Source: JBEKCB01 sp052139675
Lineage (GTDB): Bacteria > Planctomycetota > Brocadiia > CAIUPP01
Reading direction: 5' to 3'
DNA length: 64,000 nt
Assembly (NCBI GenBank): GCA_052139675.1
Contig: JBKQWE010000064.1
Span: 6,692 to 70,691, forward strand
Shown: positions 15,784-25,183 of the stretch, piece by piece
Numbering within the stretch: position 1 is the first letter of the stretch
How the letters are laid out: the number at the start of each line of letters is the position of its first letter
Notes under the pieces: generated by a model
What the model was told of the DNA's origin: nothing
Databases searched by the model: none
What the model saw: the letters and a program-made list of their open reading frames with translations, nothing else
Program-made: the position numbers and the translations under genes

Positions 15784-16803
15784 TCATGGATGGGACGGCG
15801 CACTCCACCGCGGGACCCACCGTGAAATCAAGCGCCGGATCGTCTGCGCGTGCGACGCCGGCCGGGCGAGGGCGCCCGATGCTTTTGCGAACTGCGCCGA
15901 GGTGTACTTCTCACAGAAGTAGTGGCAATACGACGCGTCGCACGGAGTGGGGCGGGTCTTCAGTTTGACGTCCTTACGGAGCAGATTGCCCATCGGTTGC
16001 CCGGGATCGCAACGGAAGACGTTCCCCTCCGGCGTGATCACCACGAAATTATAACCCGACCCGCAGAGCCTGCCGTGGTAGCAGTCAAGCCCGTCGAGGA
16101 ACCGGCCGTCCGAGAACATGTCATGCGTCGGCGGCTCGCCCATCGCCGCCAGGGTCTGCGCGTACTTCGACCGCGCCGCCGCGAAATACTCCCGCAGGAG
16201 CGCCTTATGTTCCGGGGAGTAGCCGCCTGGATAACGTCTGCCTTCGAAGGCGCCGCGCAGCATCTTCGGAACCAGAGACAGGCCGTCGCGCTCGAAGCGC
16301 GCCGAGATGTCGGAGAAGCGGTCCACCATACGCGGGGTCATCACGAGCGACAGGAGCACGTTGAACCGTGCCGCCCCCAGCATTTGCGCGCGCGCGATGA
16401 ACGCGTCGAGGGCGCCGGCCGCCTGTCGCTCCTCATAATGGACGGAGGCGTTGATAAAGTGAACGCGCCGGGGATCAATCCGGTCGGCGAAATCCCCCGC
16501 CGAGCCGCAGGAGAGGTTCGTATTGATGGAGAGGCAATGGCGGCGCGCCAGGCGTTCGCACAGCGATACAAGGCCCGGATAGGTGAACGGCTCGCCGCCG
16601 GTGATGTGAATCAGCCACACCTTGCCCGTCGAGTCGAACGCGTCGCCCCACTGCTCCACCGTGCCGAAGACGCGCGCCCCGGCGCCGCGGATGCTGTCGG
16701 GAATCCCGCAATACACGCAGCGGAAATTGCACGTCGTGGCCGGACTGAAATCAGCTTCCACGTCGTAGTTCATGCTGATCGGGATTTCCGCCGGCGCTCC
16801 CAT
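15784..16803 (-). CDS. Radical SAM/SPASM enzyme in the glycan operon (proximal)
   Basis: A 339-residue protein with CNFRCVYC near the N-terminus (about residues 25-32) and the SAM-binding HITGGEPFTYPGL. The C-terminal block is CYHGRLCGSGYNFVVITP, then VFRCDPGQPMGN and CDASYCHYFCEKY, a SPASM-like set for auxiliary Fe-S clusters. It starts at ATG 16803, 95 bases after the GT39-like gene in the same direction. SPASM enzymes usually act on peptides or other macromolecules, but no precursor-like small gene is visible nearby. Confidence 0.82.
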   Translation of the reverse strand: MGAPAEIPISMNYDVEADFSPATTCNFRCVYCGIPDSIRGAGARVFGTVEQWGDAFDSTGKVWLIHITGGEPFTYPGLVSLCERLARRHCLSINTNLSCGSAGDFADRIDPRRVHFINASVHYEERQAAGALDAFIARAQMLGAARFNVLLSLVMTPRMVDRFSDISARFERDGLSLVPKMLRGAFEGRRYPGGYSPEHKALLREYFAAARSKYAQTLAAMGEPPTHDMFSDGRFLDGLDCYHGRLCGSGYNFVVITPEGNVFRCDPGQPMGNLLRKDVKLKTRPTPCDASYCHYFCEKYTSAQFAKASGALARPASHAQTIRRLISRWVPRWSAPSHP

Positions 16804-16898
16804 TTGACCCTTTTCTCAAGCACACGCCCGAACGTCCGCCATTCTACCGGACTGCTCTGCATTTGCCAAGGCCGAGTTCAAGGTCGGGAGCCCCGCCG

Positions 16899-18467
16899 TC
16901 ACGGCGTCGGCTCGCGAGCCGGTTTCCAGTCGTAGATGCCCACGAGCAGTGTGTCGAACACCTTGACGGAGCACACCGGCTTCCTTTGAGTGTAGAATTC
17001 CCAACAGTGCGGGTAACGGCTCAAGTCGCCCTGGCGGATCAGGAGCACCAGGTAATCCGCCTCCGAGCTATCCACAAACCGGATGGTCGGCGCCAGCCTG
17101 CCGATGGACTGATACTCCGGAAGGGTGCGCTTCTCTATGGGCACCCACAGCGCGCTGCGGGGATGAGAATTCAGCCAGGGGAGAATCGCCTGGTACGGAT
17201 TGCCCCAGTACGCGGTCTCAAATCCCCTGGCGGCGGCGCCGTCCACTCCGCCGACGAGCTCGTTGAAATACGACGACTCGTACGGATGATATCTCACAAT
17301 GGAACCATAGACCGACACCGCGAAAAGGATCCCATACAGGAAGATGAAAGCGGTTCCCCATTTGATCCGGGCGACGATCAGATACAGTTCGCGCACGCCG
17401 AGGGCTGCGACGGCGCAAAGGAATGGGAACGCAGGCAGGAAAAGCCTCACGCCGTCATAGGCCCAGGAGGAGGCGAAAGCGACGGCCAGAATCGGAACCA
17501 GCGCGTTCAGGAGCAGGAAAACCGCTGCGGCACGGTGAGTCGAGCGATGCAGCCGCAATAGTCCCGCGAAGAAGGGGAACAACACGATCAGCGGCACCGT
17601 GACGGCCGTCAGGACGAACGCATAATGCCAGGGCGCGCGAAGCCACGTTTTGCCCAGGTAATAGACCGGGATCTGGCGATGCGTCAAGACCCACGCGAAA
17701 TAATCCCAGGTCCGGCCGGCGGGATGCGGCCAGAGCCACGGCCACCCCGCAACAAACACCGCCGGCGGAATTACCAGAAGAAGAATGAGGTCGCGCACGA
17801 CGTGCGGGCGTTCCCCGAGGCGCCCGCGGAAACGCCGCCGCAGCAACCGCCACAGGTCGGATCGGAACCAGACCACGAACCATGCGAGCAAAAACGCCCA
17901 GAGGAACATCCCGTTGATCTTGGTGAGCAGCGAGAGTCCCAGCAGGGCCGATGCGGCGAGCATCCATCGAGAATTCTCCAGCCCCCTCCAAAACGCGTAA
18001 GCCGTCACGACCCACATCGCTGTAATGGGGAAGTCCAGCACACCCAGATGGGCGTGAAAGAACGCCCTGGGAAGAAAGAAGAACGCCAGGACGGCGACCA
18101 GCCCGGTCGCCCGGCCCCAGTACTTGCTCACCCACGTGAACAGCACGAAGTTCAGCGCGAACCCGTAGAGAAGTGCCTGAAGGCGAAACGCCTTGTAAGG
18201 CTGCATAATCCCGAGGCGGTGGCTCAGGAATCTCTGGATGAATCCGCCCGCCAGCGTCCCCAGCGGCGGGTGGCCTTCGTCCGTGCGCCAGCAGAGGTCA
18301 ATGCGCGACCAGGTCGGCTTGCTGAACCACGAGACGTGCTGCTCAGCCGCCTGACGGTCTCCCGGCTCGTCCCAGGTGATCCCGTAGTCATCCAGCGTTG
18401 CGAATACGATCCCGCAAAGCGCGAAGCAAAGGATCAACGGCAGATAAGATCTTAGTCGGGCGAGCAC
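16899..18467 (-). CDS. Polytopic glycosyltransferase, GT39/ArnT-like
   Basis: A 522-residue membrane protein with about ten hydrophobic segments. The N-terminal first loop carries YGITWDEPGDRQAAEQH, the acidic D-E motif used by PMT/ArnT-type (GT-C fold) enzymes to bind a polyprenyl-phosphate sugar. RTDEGHPPLGTL follows, another conserved loop feature. A C-terminal soluble domain has RFVDSSEADYLVLLIRQGD. It probably transfers a sugar outside the membrane. The operon also holds another GT-C enzyme and two cytosolic transferases. Confidence 0.8.
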   Translation of the reverse strand: MLARLRSYLPLILCFALCGIVFATLDDYGITWDEPGDRQAAEQHVSWFSKPTWSRIDLCWRTDEGHPPLGTLAGGFIQRFLSHRLGIMQPYKAFRLQALLYGFALNFVLFTWVSKYWGRATGLVAVLAFFFLPRAFFHAHLGVLDFPITAMWVVTAYAFWRGLENSRWMLAASALLGLSLLTKINGMFLWAFLLAWFVVWFRSDLWRLLRRRFRGRLGERPHVVRDLILLLVIPPAVFVAGWPWLWPHPAGRTWDYFAWVLTHRQIPVYYLGKTWLRAPWHYAFVLTAVTVPLIVLFPFFAGLLRLHRSTHRAAAVFLLLNALVPILAVAFASSWAYDGVRLFLPAFPFLCAVAALGVRELYLIVARIKWGTAFIFLYGILFAVSVYGSIVRYHPYESSYFNELVGGVDGAAARGFETAYWGNPYQAILPWLNSHPRSALWVPIEKRTLPEYQSIGRLAPTIRFVDSSEADYLVLLIRQGDLSRYPHCWEFYTQRKPVCSVKVFDTLLVGIYDWKPAREPTP

Positions 18468-18494
18468 GAGCGCCTCTTCAGTCCCATTTCCGCG

Positions 18495-20093
18495 CTACTC
18501 TTTAACAGGATTTCCGGCCGCGCCGGAGGAAAGGTCGTATAGATAGGCCGAGGCGCCTTTCTCTTCGAGAGACTGCATCTTTCTCCCCTCCGAGTCCAGG
18601 TACTCTGTGATAAGCTGTTTCTCATCATTGCCGGTCAATGGCCAGACATGCGAGAATACGAACCAAACGCGATCCTTCCCGCGGAATGGCGCTATCTCCT
18701 GCAGATATTTGACAAACGATCCTCTGTGGCGTCCGCCCCTGACGTAATCCCGAACTCCATTTTGCTCCGCCGATGACAGCCATTGAGTCAGAATGCCGGC
18801 GTCGTAATATTCCCAAGCCGGCAAGGCGCCGTAATAGACGTAAATCGGATCGGTTGTCCTCCTGGCTGCATGAACACGCTGGACCAAGCTCCTCATATCC
18901 TCCTGTACCGGAGCATCCGCTTCTCTCAGAGCATCCAAGGCGGGGTAGCCCAGCAAGAGCAGTACGAAAGCGGCCCCGACTACAGCGGTTGCCTGGCTCT
19001 TCATGGCGCGCCAGGTCAGAACGCAGCCTTCGGCGATGATGATAAAGATCGCCGGGCATGCAAACAAAAGCAGTCGCCCTTCGAAGGGATACTTATGGAT
19101 CACCGCCGCCAGAAATGCGCAGGCCAGAGGGGCCAGAAGAACCACGGTTTCCCAAGCCCGTCCCGAGCGCCACAGGCTGGCCACGCCCGCGAGAAAGGCA
19201 AACACAGCCAATCCAGGCAGAAATTTGAAACCGGCAGGGTCTTGCATCACCTCGAGCGGTTTGTGCAGATACCAATGGAGCTTTTCACTCGCAGCCCCGG
19301 AGAGCGGCGGAAAGGCGCTGCTCCAGTACGAAAGCAGGTAGCTTTCGCCGCTCACAGAGCGGGCTGTGATCTGGTAGCAGAGGCCCCAGCTCGCCAGCCA
19401 AAGGCAACAGATAACAGTCCAGGCCATTGCCTGTTTCCGTTCTCCGCGGAATATCGAGCGTCCAAGGAGCAGCGCTCCCGTTCCCGCAAGGACGAACACC
19501 GCCGGGTACGAAAACCATACCGCAATCATTCCTGCCGACCCAGCCAGGAAGTACCTCAACTTGGACCACGTATATCCTCCCGTTCCGAGCATAATCATCC
19601 AGAGCAGGCAGCTCACGGCGGCATCCGATGAATACTGCTTCAGGTAAACCGAGTAATGGACAGGCCAATGCGAGATGGCCAGGAGCAACGCCGCCAGAAA
19701 GGCGCCCAAGGGCGTGCAGCATCGTCTGGATAACGGGAGGAACAAGGCAAGCGCCGCCAGGCCGGAAACCAACGGGACGAGGCGTAACACGTGGTCGCCG
19801 AACCCGAACGCCTTAACCGTCAATCGCGTCAGCCAGAGGAATCCGGCAGGCGTGGGGACCGCTTTGGGCTGCTTTGCGGTCACGGCCGCCGCGACCCACA
19901 ATTCATCCACTTCCAGGGAAGGATTCTGGCCGAAACGCACAAGCCGAAGGCCGGCCCCGACTAAAAGGGCCGCCAGGATCAAGCAGATGAACTTCCTGTC
20001 TGGAGCTGTCCCGCCAAGCGCAGTTCTCTTTGTGGCATCAGCCATCTGCCCAGTCCGTGATTCCACCGGTGCGGCTGTGTTGAGCGTGACCAT
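18495..20093 (-). CDS. Polytopic glycosyltransferase, GT39-like
   Basis: About 532 residues with 10-11 membrane segments. The first periplasmic loop has RFGQNPSLEVDELWVAAAV, the acidic motif of GT-C enzymes, followed by RLTVKAFGFGDHVLRLVPLVSGLAALALF, typical of the second loop in GT39 proteins. ATG 20093 shares one base with the upstream stop (TGATG), indicating tight coupling. The C-terminal soluble part contains DPIYVYYGALPAWEYY. The acceptor and donor are unknown. Confidence 0.78.
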   Translation of the reverse strand: MVTLNTAAPVESRTGQMADATKRTALGGTAPDRKFICLILAALLVGAGLRLVRFGQNPSLEVDELWVAAAVTAKQPKAVPTPAGFLWLTRLTVKAFGFGDHVLRLVPLVSGLAALALFLPLSRRCCTPLGAFLAALLLAISHWPVHYSVYLKQYSSDAAVSCLLWMIMLGTGGYTWSKLRYFLAGSAGMIAVWFSYPAVFVLAGTGALLLGRSIFRGERKQAMAWTVICCLWLASWGLCYQITARSVSGESYLLSYWSSAFPPLSGAASEKLHWYLHKPLEVMQDPAGFKFLPGLAVFAFLAGVASLWRSGRAWETVVLLAPLACAFLAAVIHKYPFEGRLLLFACPAIFIIIAEGCVLTWRAMKSQATAVVGAAFVLLLLGYPALDALREADAPVQEDMRSLVQRVHAARRTTDPIYVYYGALPAWEYYDAGILTQWLSSAEQNGVRDYVRGGRHRGSFVKYLQEIAPFRGKDRVWFVFSHVWPLTGNDEKQLITEYLDSEGRKMQSLEEKGASAYLYDLSSGAAGNPVKE

Positions 20094-21670
20094 CAACCGG
20101 GGCAGGGCGGTGAGCTGGGACCCGCCGCCGGCTTCTCGACGATCATCAGAAATGACGTGATGACGAACTCCCTGAACGCCAGCTTCAGGTGCGGCGTGCC
20201 GTACGGTGGACGATCCGCGTAGAGATCCAGCGGCCCGCTGCCGGTATCGAAGCTCGGCTCAGCCATGCGGCAGCCCGCGTCGCGCACGCGCCGCTGTATC
20301 TCCTCCACGTCGCGGCGGCGGAAGAGCACCACCGGACCGCGGTCAAGGGTTTTTTCATTCGACGAGACGTTGAACTCCGTGGTGTACGCGGCCACGCCGC
20401 CGGGCCGGAGATGGCGGCAGGCCTTTTCAATGAACTCAACGGCTCGCGGCAGATCGCCGAAGTGCGCCAGGGCGGAACTCGACCAGAGGAAATCGAACGC
20501 GCCGAGGTCCTCCGGCGAGGCCGCAGGCGCGTCGGCGGCCAGCACCTCGCAGCCGAACGAGGCGAACAGGGCCGGCAGCGGCTCCTGCCCGACGCCGAAG
20601 CCGCATCCGCGCCGGCCGGCGCGCAGCATGCCGCGCTCCCACAGCGCCTGGCAGATCATCACGTACTCCCAGATTTTCCGGTGCCATCGCGGCGACTCCT
20701 TCAGCCGGTTGCACCAGAAAAGGAACTCGGGCGTCATGAATTGCGCCTGCGTGACCGGCCCGGACCGGACGGGCAGGACCCGCAACTGGTCCGGGCGAGT
20801 GACGGGCTGATCGGCCTGCCGGCAGATCGCCTCCTGGGCGAGTTTCAGCGCCAGGCGATGCAGCGGCTGACGCTCGGCCGGCGCAACTGCGGGCGACTGA
20901 TTCGCAGCGGCCAGGCGCGCCCGGCGGTAAACGTTGCGCGCGAACCGTCGCGCCCGCGCCCGCCACACCGAGGGCGGCCGCGCCTGCCAATCGAGCGTCG
21001 GCAGGATAGTCAGGCGGTCCGGCGAGCCGGCCAGGTGGTACACGAACTTCTCCATGCTCTTCCCGCGCCCGATCTTCTCCGGCTGCGTGTAGTTCCACGT
21101 ATCGTCCATCAGCAGGATCGGCACGCCGAGGTCCACGGCCGCGTAGTTCAGGAATGTCTGGTCCTGCCAGCGGACCAGCCGGCGCGGTTCGCTGAGCTGC
21201 CCCACCAGCCGCCGCGCGCGATCGAGCATCGCGGCGTGCGCCGCGCGCGTCAGCAGCAGGACGCCGGCGTTGAAATACGAGGTATAGACATACCGCGTGC
21301 CCAGGCAATGGTTGAACAGCGCCCATTCGATTTCCTGCTGGTCGCGGATGTCCTCGACGAAGGCCGCCCTCTCCGTAGCGTTCCGGACGGCGCCCAAATG
21401 AGTCGGCGGGCAAAGGTCGAAGGGCGCCGGGGCGTCGCTGCGGATCAAGGCGTCGCCGCCGTCAATGTAGAACGCCCGGTCCGCCGCGCAAAGGCGGAAC
21501 AAGTCCAACTTGAGAAAAGTCGGCCCGGGCACGTCCGGCGCGCAGGGGCCGCTCAGCTCCACGTAGTCCGCTTTCCAGCGCGCGGCGGCGGCCTCGAAGC
21601 TGCGCCGGGCGTTCGCGCAGAGAACGCCGCCGACGTTGATCGTGACGACCGCGCGCTTCTCCACCGTCAC
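20093..21670 (-). CDS. Glycosyltransferase (GT8-like) fused to SAM methyltransferase
   Basis: A 525-residue two-domain protein. Residues 1 to about 230 resemble a GT8-type transferase: FYIDGGDALI holds a D-x-x-D-like metal site, followed by YFNAGVLLLTR, WQDQTFLNYA and FVYHLAG. Residues about 330-500 form a class I methyltransferase with GCGFGVGQEPLPALFASFGCEVLAAD (glycine loop and acidic end of beta2) and FDFLWSSSALAHFGD (post-I motif). The fusion suggests that a sugar is added and then methylated, or that chain length is capped. Its start overlaps the GT4 stop by four bases. Confidence 0.72.
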   Translation of the reverse strand: MTVEKRAVVTINVGGVLCANARRSFEAAAARWKADYVELSGPCAPDVPGPTFLKLDLFRLCAADRAFYIDGGDALIRSDAPAPFDLCPPTHLGAVRNATERAAFVEDIRDQQEIEWALFNHCLGTRYVYTSYFNAGVLLLTRAAHAAMLDRARRLVGQLSEPRRLVRWQDQTFLNYAAVDLGVPILLMDDTWNYTQPEKIGRGKSMEKFVYHLAGSPDRLTILPTLDWQARPPSVWRARARRFARNVYRRARLAAANQSPAVAPAERQPLHRLALKLAQEAICRQADQPVTRPDQLRVLPVRSGPVTQAQFMTPEFLFWCNRLKESPRWHRKIWEYVMICQALWERGMLRAGRRGCGFGVGQEPLPALFASFGCEVLAADAPAASPEDLGAFDFLWSSSALAHFGDLPRAVEFIEKACRHLRPGGVAAYTTEFNVSSNEKTLDRGPVVLFRRRDVEEIQRRVRDAGCRMAEPSFDTGSGPLDLYADRPPYGTPHLKLAFREFVITSFLMIVEKPAAGPSSPPCPG

Positions 21671-22953
21671 AGCACCTTTCCGTAGGCGCGGGCCAGCCGC
21701 TCGCGGAACCGCTCGGGACTGAAGAGCGCGGCGCGCTCCAGCCCGGCTTGCTTCAGCCGCAGGCGCAATCCGTCATCCTTCAGCAGCCCGCGCATTTTCT
21801 CGGCGATCTCCTCGACCGACTGCGGGTTCACATAAAGCGCCGCGGGGCCGCAGACTTCCGGCAGCGAGGAAGCGTTCGCGGCAATGACCGGGCAGCCCAG
21901 CGACATCGCCTCGAGAGCCGGAAGCCCGAACCCCTCGTACAGCGATGGAAAGACCAGGAACCGCGCGTTCCGGTACAGGACGTGCAGGTCCTCGCGCGAC
22001 AAGTAGCCGACGTGCAATGCCTTCCGCCGCCGCTCCAACTCCGGCATCAGGCGGAAGCTGTCCTTCCACAGCCAGGCCTTGGGCCCGGCCAGCACCAGCG
22101 GAATGTCCGCGTCCAGATGCGACACCGCTTCGAGCAGCCGCGCGATGTTCTTGCGCGGTTCGATATTCCCGACGCAGAGCATATAGCCGCCTGGCGTCAA
22201 CTGCAGCCCGGCCAGCCGCGCTCGCTGGAACTCCTCGGGCATCTCCGGCTCCGGTGGCGGCAGCGCCGGGTAGACCACCTCGACGCTTTCGGGTCTCACG
22301 CGGAAGACATCCACCATGTCCTTCTTCGTGCATTCCGAGTCGGCCAGCGTCACTTCGGAGCGCGCCAGCGTCTGGCGCAGGAGATCGTAGGTCAGACGTT
22401 TATCGTCGAGCGTCGCCCAGGGCAGCCGAAGCGGGATCAAGTCGTGCACGGTCGTGACGCTTCTCGCCCCGCGCACGACGATCGGCAGAGGGCAGGTTGC
22501 GTGCCAGAAGGCGGCGCCGCGCGGCTTTATCCCGGTGAAATCGGGCACGCGGATTTGCAGCGGGCGGCCGGTGAGCTTGAAGTGCGCGTACGCCGTGCGG
22601 AAGCATCGCCGGAGCCCGTAAATCGCCTCCACCTCGCGGTACACCGTCTGCGCCGGCTGCAGCAGCGCCCAGTCGGGTCTGCCGACCCGCCGCGCCGTCT
22701 GAAACGGACGCATAGAGCGCGCGAGATCGGCGAGGCGCTCCGGCAGCCGCACCTTCGGGCGAGGCGCGTCCAGCAGCAGCGCCGCCTGCAGCACCGGCTC
22801 GTCGCTCACGCCGCAACTGGCCAGCAGGCTCGGTCGCGCGCCCAGCCGCCTCAGCGCCTCCGCCACCCCGAGTGAATACGTCTTCAGGCCCGTGCCTTGC
22901 GCCAATTCAATGCTGTAAGCGTCCAGCAGGACGCGCGCGTTGTCCAGGCTCAC
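21667..22953 (-). CDS. GT4-family glycosyltransferase
   Basis: A 428-residue GT-B protein. The C-terminal half has MLCVGNIEPRKNIARLLEAV, HVGYLSREDLHVLYRNARFLVFPSLYEGFGLPALEAMSLGCPVIAANASSLPEV, the EX7E nucleotide-sugar motif of GT4 enzymes, preceded by VTLADSECTKKDMV. It starts at GTG 22953 with AGGAA just upstream. It is the first gene of the six-gene operon running down to 14811 and would act in the cytosol on a lipid-linked or nucleotide-sugar step. Confidence 0.9.
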   Translation of the reverse strand: MSLDNARVLLDAYSIELAQGTGLKTYSLGVAEALRRLGARPSLLASCGVSDEPVLQAALLLDAPRPKVRLPERLADLARSMRPFQTARRVGRPDWALLQPAQTVYREVEAIYGLRRCFRTAYAHFKLTGRPLQIRVPDFTGIKPRGAAFWHATCPLPIVVRGARSVTTVHDLIPLRLPWATLDDKRLTYDLLRQTLARSEVTLADSECTKKDMVDVFRVRPESVEVVYPALPPPEPEMPEEFQRARLAGLQLTPGGYMLCVGNIEPRKNIARLLEAVSHLDADIPLVLAGPKAWLWKDSFRLMPELERRRKALHVGYLSREDLHVLYRNARFLVFPSLYEGFGLPALEAMSLGCPVIAANASSLPEVCGPAALYVNPQSVEEIAEKMRGLLKDDGLRLRLKQAGLERAALFSPERFRERLARAYGKVL

Positions 22954-23345
22954 GATTTCCTGTACCCGGCTTAGAGAATGCGGAACTTCGATTCGCCGAT
23001 GCGGAATAGCGACGCGCTCCCCGCACCCGCCGCATTATACTATACGTCCTCGGCCGATGTTCGGCCAGTGCCGCAAATTCCGGATTGGCCGAGGCTGCAA
23101 TAACCAGGCAGGCATGCCGCATTCTGCTCGTGTGGGGAAACGCGATATGATATACTTCGGCGAGTGCCGGGGAACTCAACAGGGCAGCCGCTTCTTCCGC
23201 GCCGCTGGATCGTTGTAAGTTACACTCTGAACGGTCGTTATGACGTGAAATGCAAGGCCGGAGCGGACTATGGAACGGCGATTGCAGTCTTGCTCGCTTG
23301 CAGCGAAGGTCATCTGCCGATGTGAAAGCGCGGGGAGGACGAAAA
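22954..23345. other. Divergent intergenic region
   Basis: About 390 bases between the leftward glycan operon and the rightward DUF1549 gene, with no credible gene. It contains a GGCCGA/TCGGCC palindrome near 23070-23086 and AT-rich stretches (GTATAATG on the minus strand near 23035) that could hold the divergent promoters. No terminator is needed here. Confidence 0.5.
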
Positions 23346-23448
23346 ATGAAGCACGAAGGCGGAAGAATGAAGGATGAACACGAAGTAAGGCGTTTTTTCT
23401 TCCTGCCGTTTTCATCCTTCATACTTCCTCTTTCGGCCTTCGCCGTTG
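23342..23448. repeat. Inverted word-repeat element spanning the DUF1549 start
   Basis: The left arm (about 23346-23392) is built of GAAGxATGAAG-like words. The right arm (about 23398-23448) is its imperfect complement; the block TGAAGGATGAA is exact in both. The element covers the ribosome-proximal codons and the signal-peptide codons of the DUF1549 gene. Confidence 0.75.
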
Positions 23449-25043
23449 CGCTTCTCCTGGCTGCTTGCAGCGGGCCGCACGCTTCGGCGAGCCGGCCGCC
23501 CGAAAAGCTCATCCCGCCGCTTGAGCAAGTTCATTTCGACCGTCCCTTCGACCCCACCTTCGAATGCAGCGCCGATTTCAATGCGCAGAACCCGATTGAC
23601 ACTTACACGCTGGCCGCCTGGCGCCGGCGCGGCATCGAGCCGGCGAATCTCTGCTCCGACTCGGTCTTCGTCCGGCGAGTGTACCTGGATGTCATCGGCA
23701 CGCTGCCGGAGCCGGCCGACGTGCTCGCGTTCGTCGCCGACGCGACGCCCGACAAGCGCGCGCGGTTGATTGACGCGCTCCTCCAGCGCGAGGAGTTCGC
23801 CGACTACTGGGCGCTGAAATGGTGCGACCTGCTGCGCGTCAAGGCGGAGTTCCCGATCAACCTGTGGCCCAACGCCGTGCAGGCGTACCATCGCTGGGTC
23901 CACGACGCCGTCCGCGACGGCATGCCTTACGACCAGTTCGCCCGCCAGTTGCTGACCTCGAGCGGCAGCAATTTCCGCGTGCCGCCGGTCAATTTCTACC
24001 GCGCGGTCCAGGGCCGCGATCCCGGCGCCATCGCCGCGGCGGTGGGGCTGACTTTCATGGGCGTCCGCGTGGACAAGTGGCCGGAGGCGCAGCGCGCCGG
24101 TATGGCCGCCTTCTTCAAGCGCGTCGCTTATAAGAAGACCGACGAGTGGAAAGAGGAGATCGTTTACTGCGATTTCAACTCGGCCGAGCCGCTGAAGGCC
24201 GTTTTCCCCGACGGCGTCCCGGTGAGCATTGCGCCCGAGAAGGACCCGCGCGCGGTCTTCGCCGACTGGCTGATCCAGCCGGGCAACCCCTGGTTCACGC
24301 GCAACATCGCAAATCGCGTCTGGTCCTGGCTGCTCGGCCGCGGCATCATCCACGAGCCGGACGACATCCGGCCGGACAACCCCGCAGCCAATCCCGAGCT
24401 GCTCGCGTACCTCCAGTCCGAGCTGGTGGCGGCGCATTACGACGTGCGCCATCTCTTTCGGCTGATCCTCAATTCGCGGACCTACCAGCAGTCCTCCATC
24501 GCGCGGACCAGCGATCCCCAGGCGCTCGCGCTGTGCGCCTTCTACCCGGTGCGCCGGCTCGACGCGGAGGTGCTGATTGACGCGCTCTGCTGGATCGGCG
24601 GCGTCGGCGAAGAGTACCAGAGCATCATCCCGGAGCCGTACACCAACATTCCGCCCACCCGGCGGACCATCTCGCTGGCCGACGGCAGCATCACCAGCCC
24701 GTTCCTCGAGATGTTCGGCCGCCCCGTGCGCGACACCGGCCTGGAGTCCGAACGTCTTAACGATCCGACCGACGCCCAGCGGCTGCACCTGCTCAACTCG
24801 ACGGACGTCCAGCGCAAGATCGAAAACAGCCCGCTGCTGCGCAAGCTGCTCCAGGCCGCCAAGGGCAACCGCGCCGAGATCGTCCGCTCGACCTATCTGC
24901 TGCTCCTGTCGCGTTACCCGACGGCGCCGGAGACCACGGCGGCGGAGAACTATTTCAAGAACGGCGGCGTCGGCCCGAAGCAGGGCGCCGACGACCTGGC
25001 CTGGGCGCTGATCAACTCGAAGGAGTTTCTTTACAGGCACTAG
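23346..25043 (+). CDS. DUF1549/DUF1553 lipoprotein (planctomycete-type)
   Basis: A 565-residue exported protein. GGGGAGGA sits seven to eight bases before ATG 23346. The long basic leader MKHEGGRMKDEHEVRR is followed by a hydrophobic segment and a lipobox-like LLLAAC. The body has the DUF1549 pattern (FVRRVYLDVIGTLPEPADVLAF, ALKWCDLLRVKAE, FARQLLTSSGSN) and then DUF1553 (NPWFTRNIANRVWSWLLGRGIIHEPDD, HLFRLILNSRTYQQSS, LLLSRYPTAPE). It lacks an N-terminal haem or PSCyt domain. Function is unknown; it is usually linked to a DUF1501 gene, as here. The N-terminus is encoded by an inverted word-repeat. Confidence 0.85.
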   Translation: MKHEGGRMKDEHEVRRFFFLPFSSFILPLSAFAVALLLAACSGPHASASRPPEKLIPPLEQVHFDRPFDPTFECSADFNAQNPIDTYTLAAWRRRGIEPANLCSDSVFVRRVYLDVIGTLPEPADVLAFVADATPDKRARLIDALLQREEFADYWALKWCDLLRVKAEFPINLWPNAVQAYHRWVHDAVRDGMPYDQFARQLLTSSGSNFRVPPVNFYRAVQGRDPGAIAAAVGLTFMGVRVDKWPEAQRAGMAAFFKRVAYKKTDEWKEEIVYCDFNSAEPLKAVFPDGVPVSIAPEKDPRAVFADWLIQPGNPWFTRNIANRVWSWLLGRGIIHEPDDIRPDNPAANPELLAYLQSELVAAHYDVRHLFRLILNSRTYQQSSIARTSDPQALALCAFYPVRRLDAEVLIDALCWIGGVGEEYQSIIPEPYTNIPPTRRTISLADGSITSPFLEMFGRPVRDTGLESERLNDPTDAQRLHLLNSTDVQRKIENSPLLRKLLQAAKGNRAEIVRSTYLLLLSRYPTAPETTAAENYFKNGGVGPKQGADDLAWALINSKEFLYRH

Positions 25044-25050
25044 GAACGGC

Positions 25051-25155
25051 GATTTCTGATTTGTGATTTCTGATTACTGATTTCTGATTGAAGGGGAATG
25101 CGCGTTTTCAAGCCAATCAGAAATCAGAAATCACAAATCAGAAGTCAGAAATCAG
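25051..25155. repeat. Inverted word-repeat element between DUF1549 and DUF1501 genes
   Basis: The left arm (25051-25090) has GATTTCTGATTTGTGATTTC-type words. The right arm (25115-25155) carries the complement, with a perfect block of about 22 bases (TTCTGATTTGTGATTTCTGA and on). The loop is about 25 bases. It starts eight bases after the DUF1549 stop. Confidence 0.92.
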
Positions 25156-25183
25156 TCGTTCGTTCAACCGCAAGGGAGCAAGC

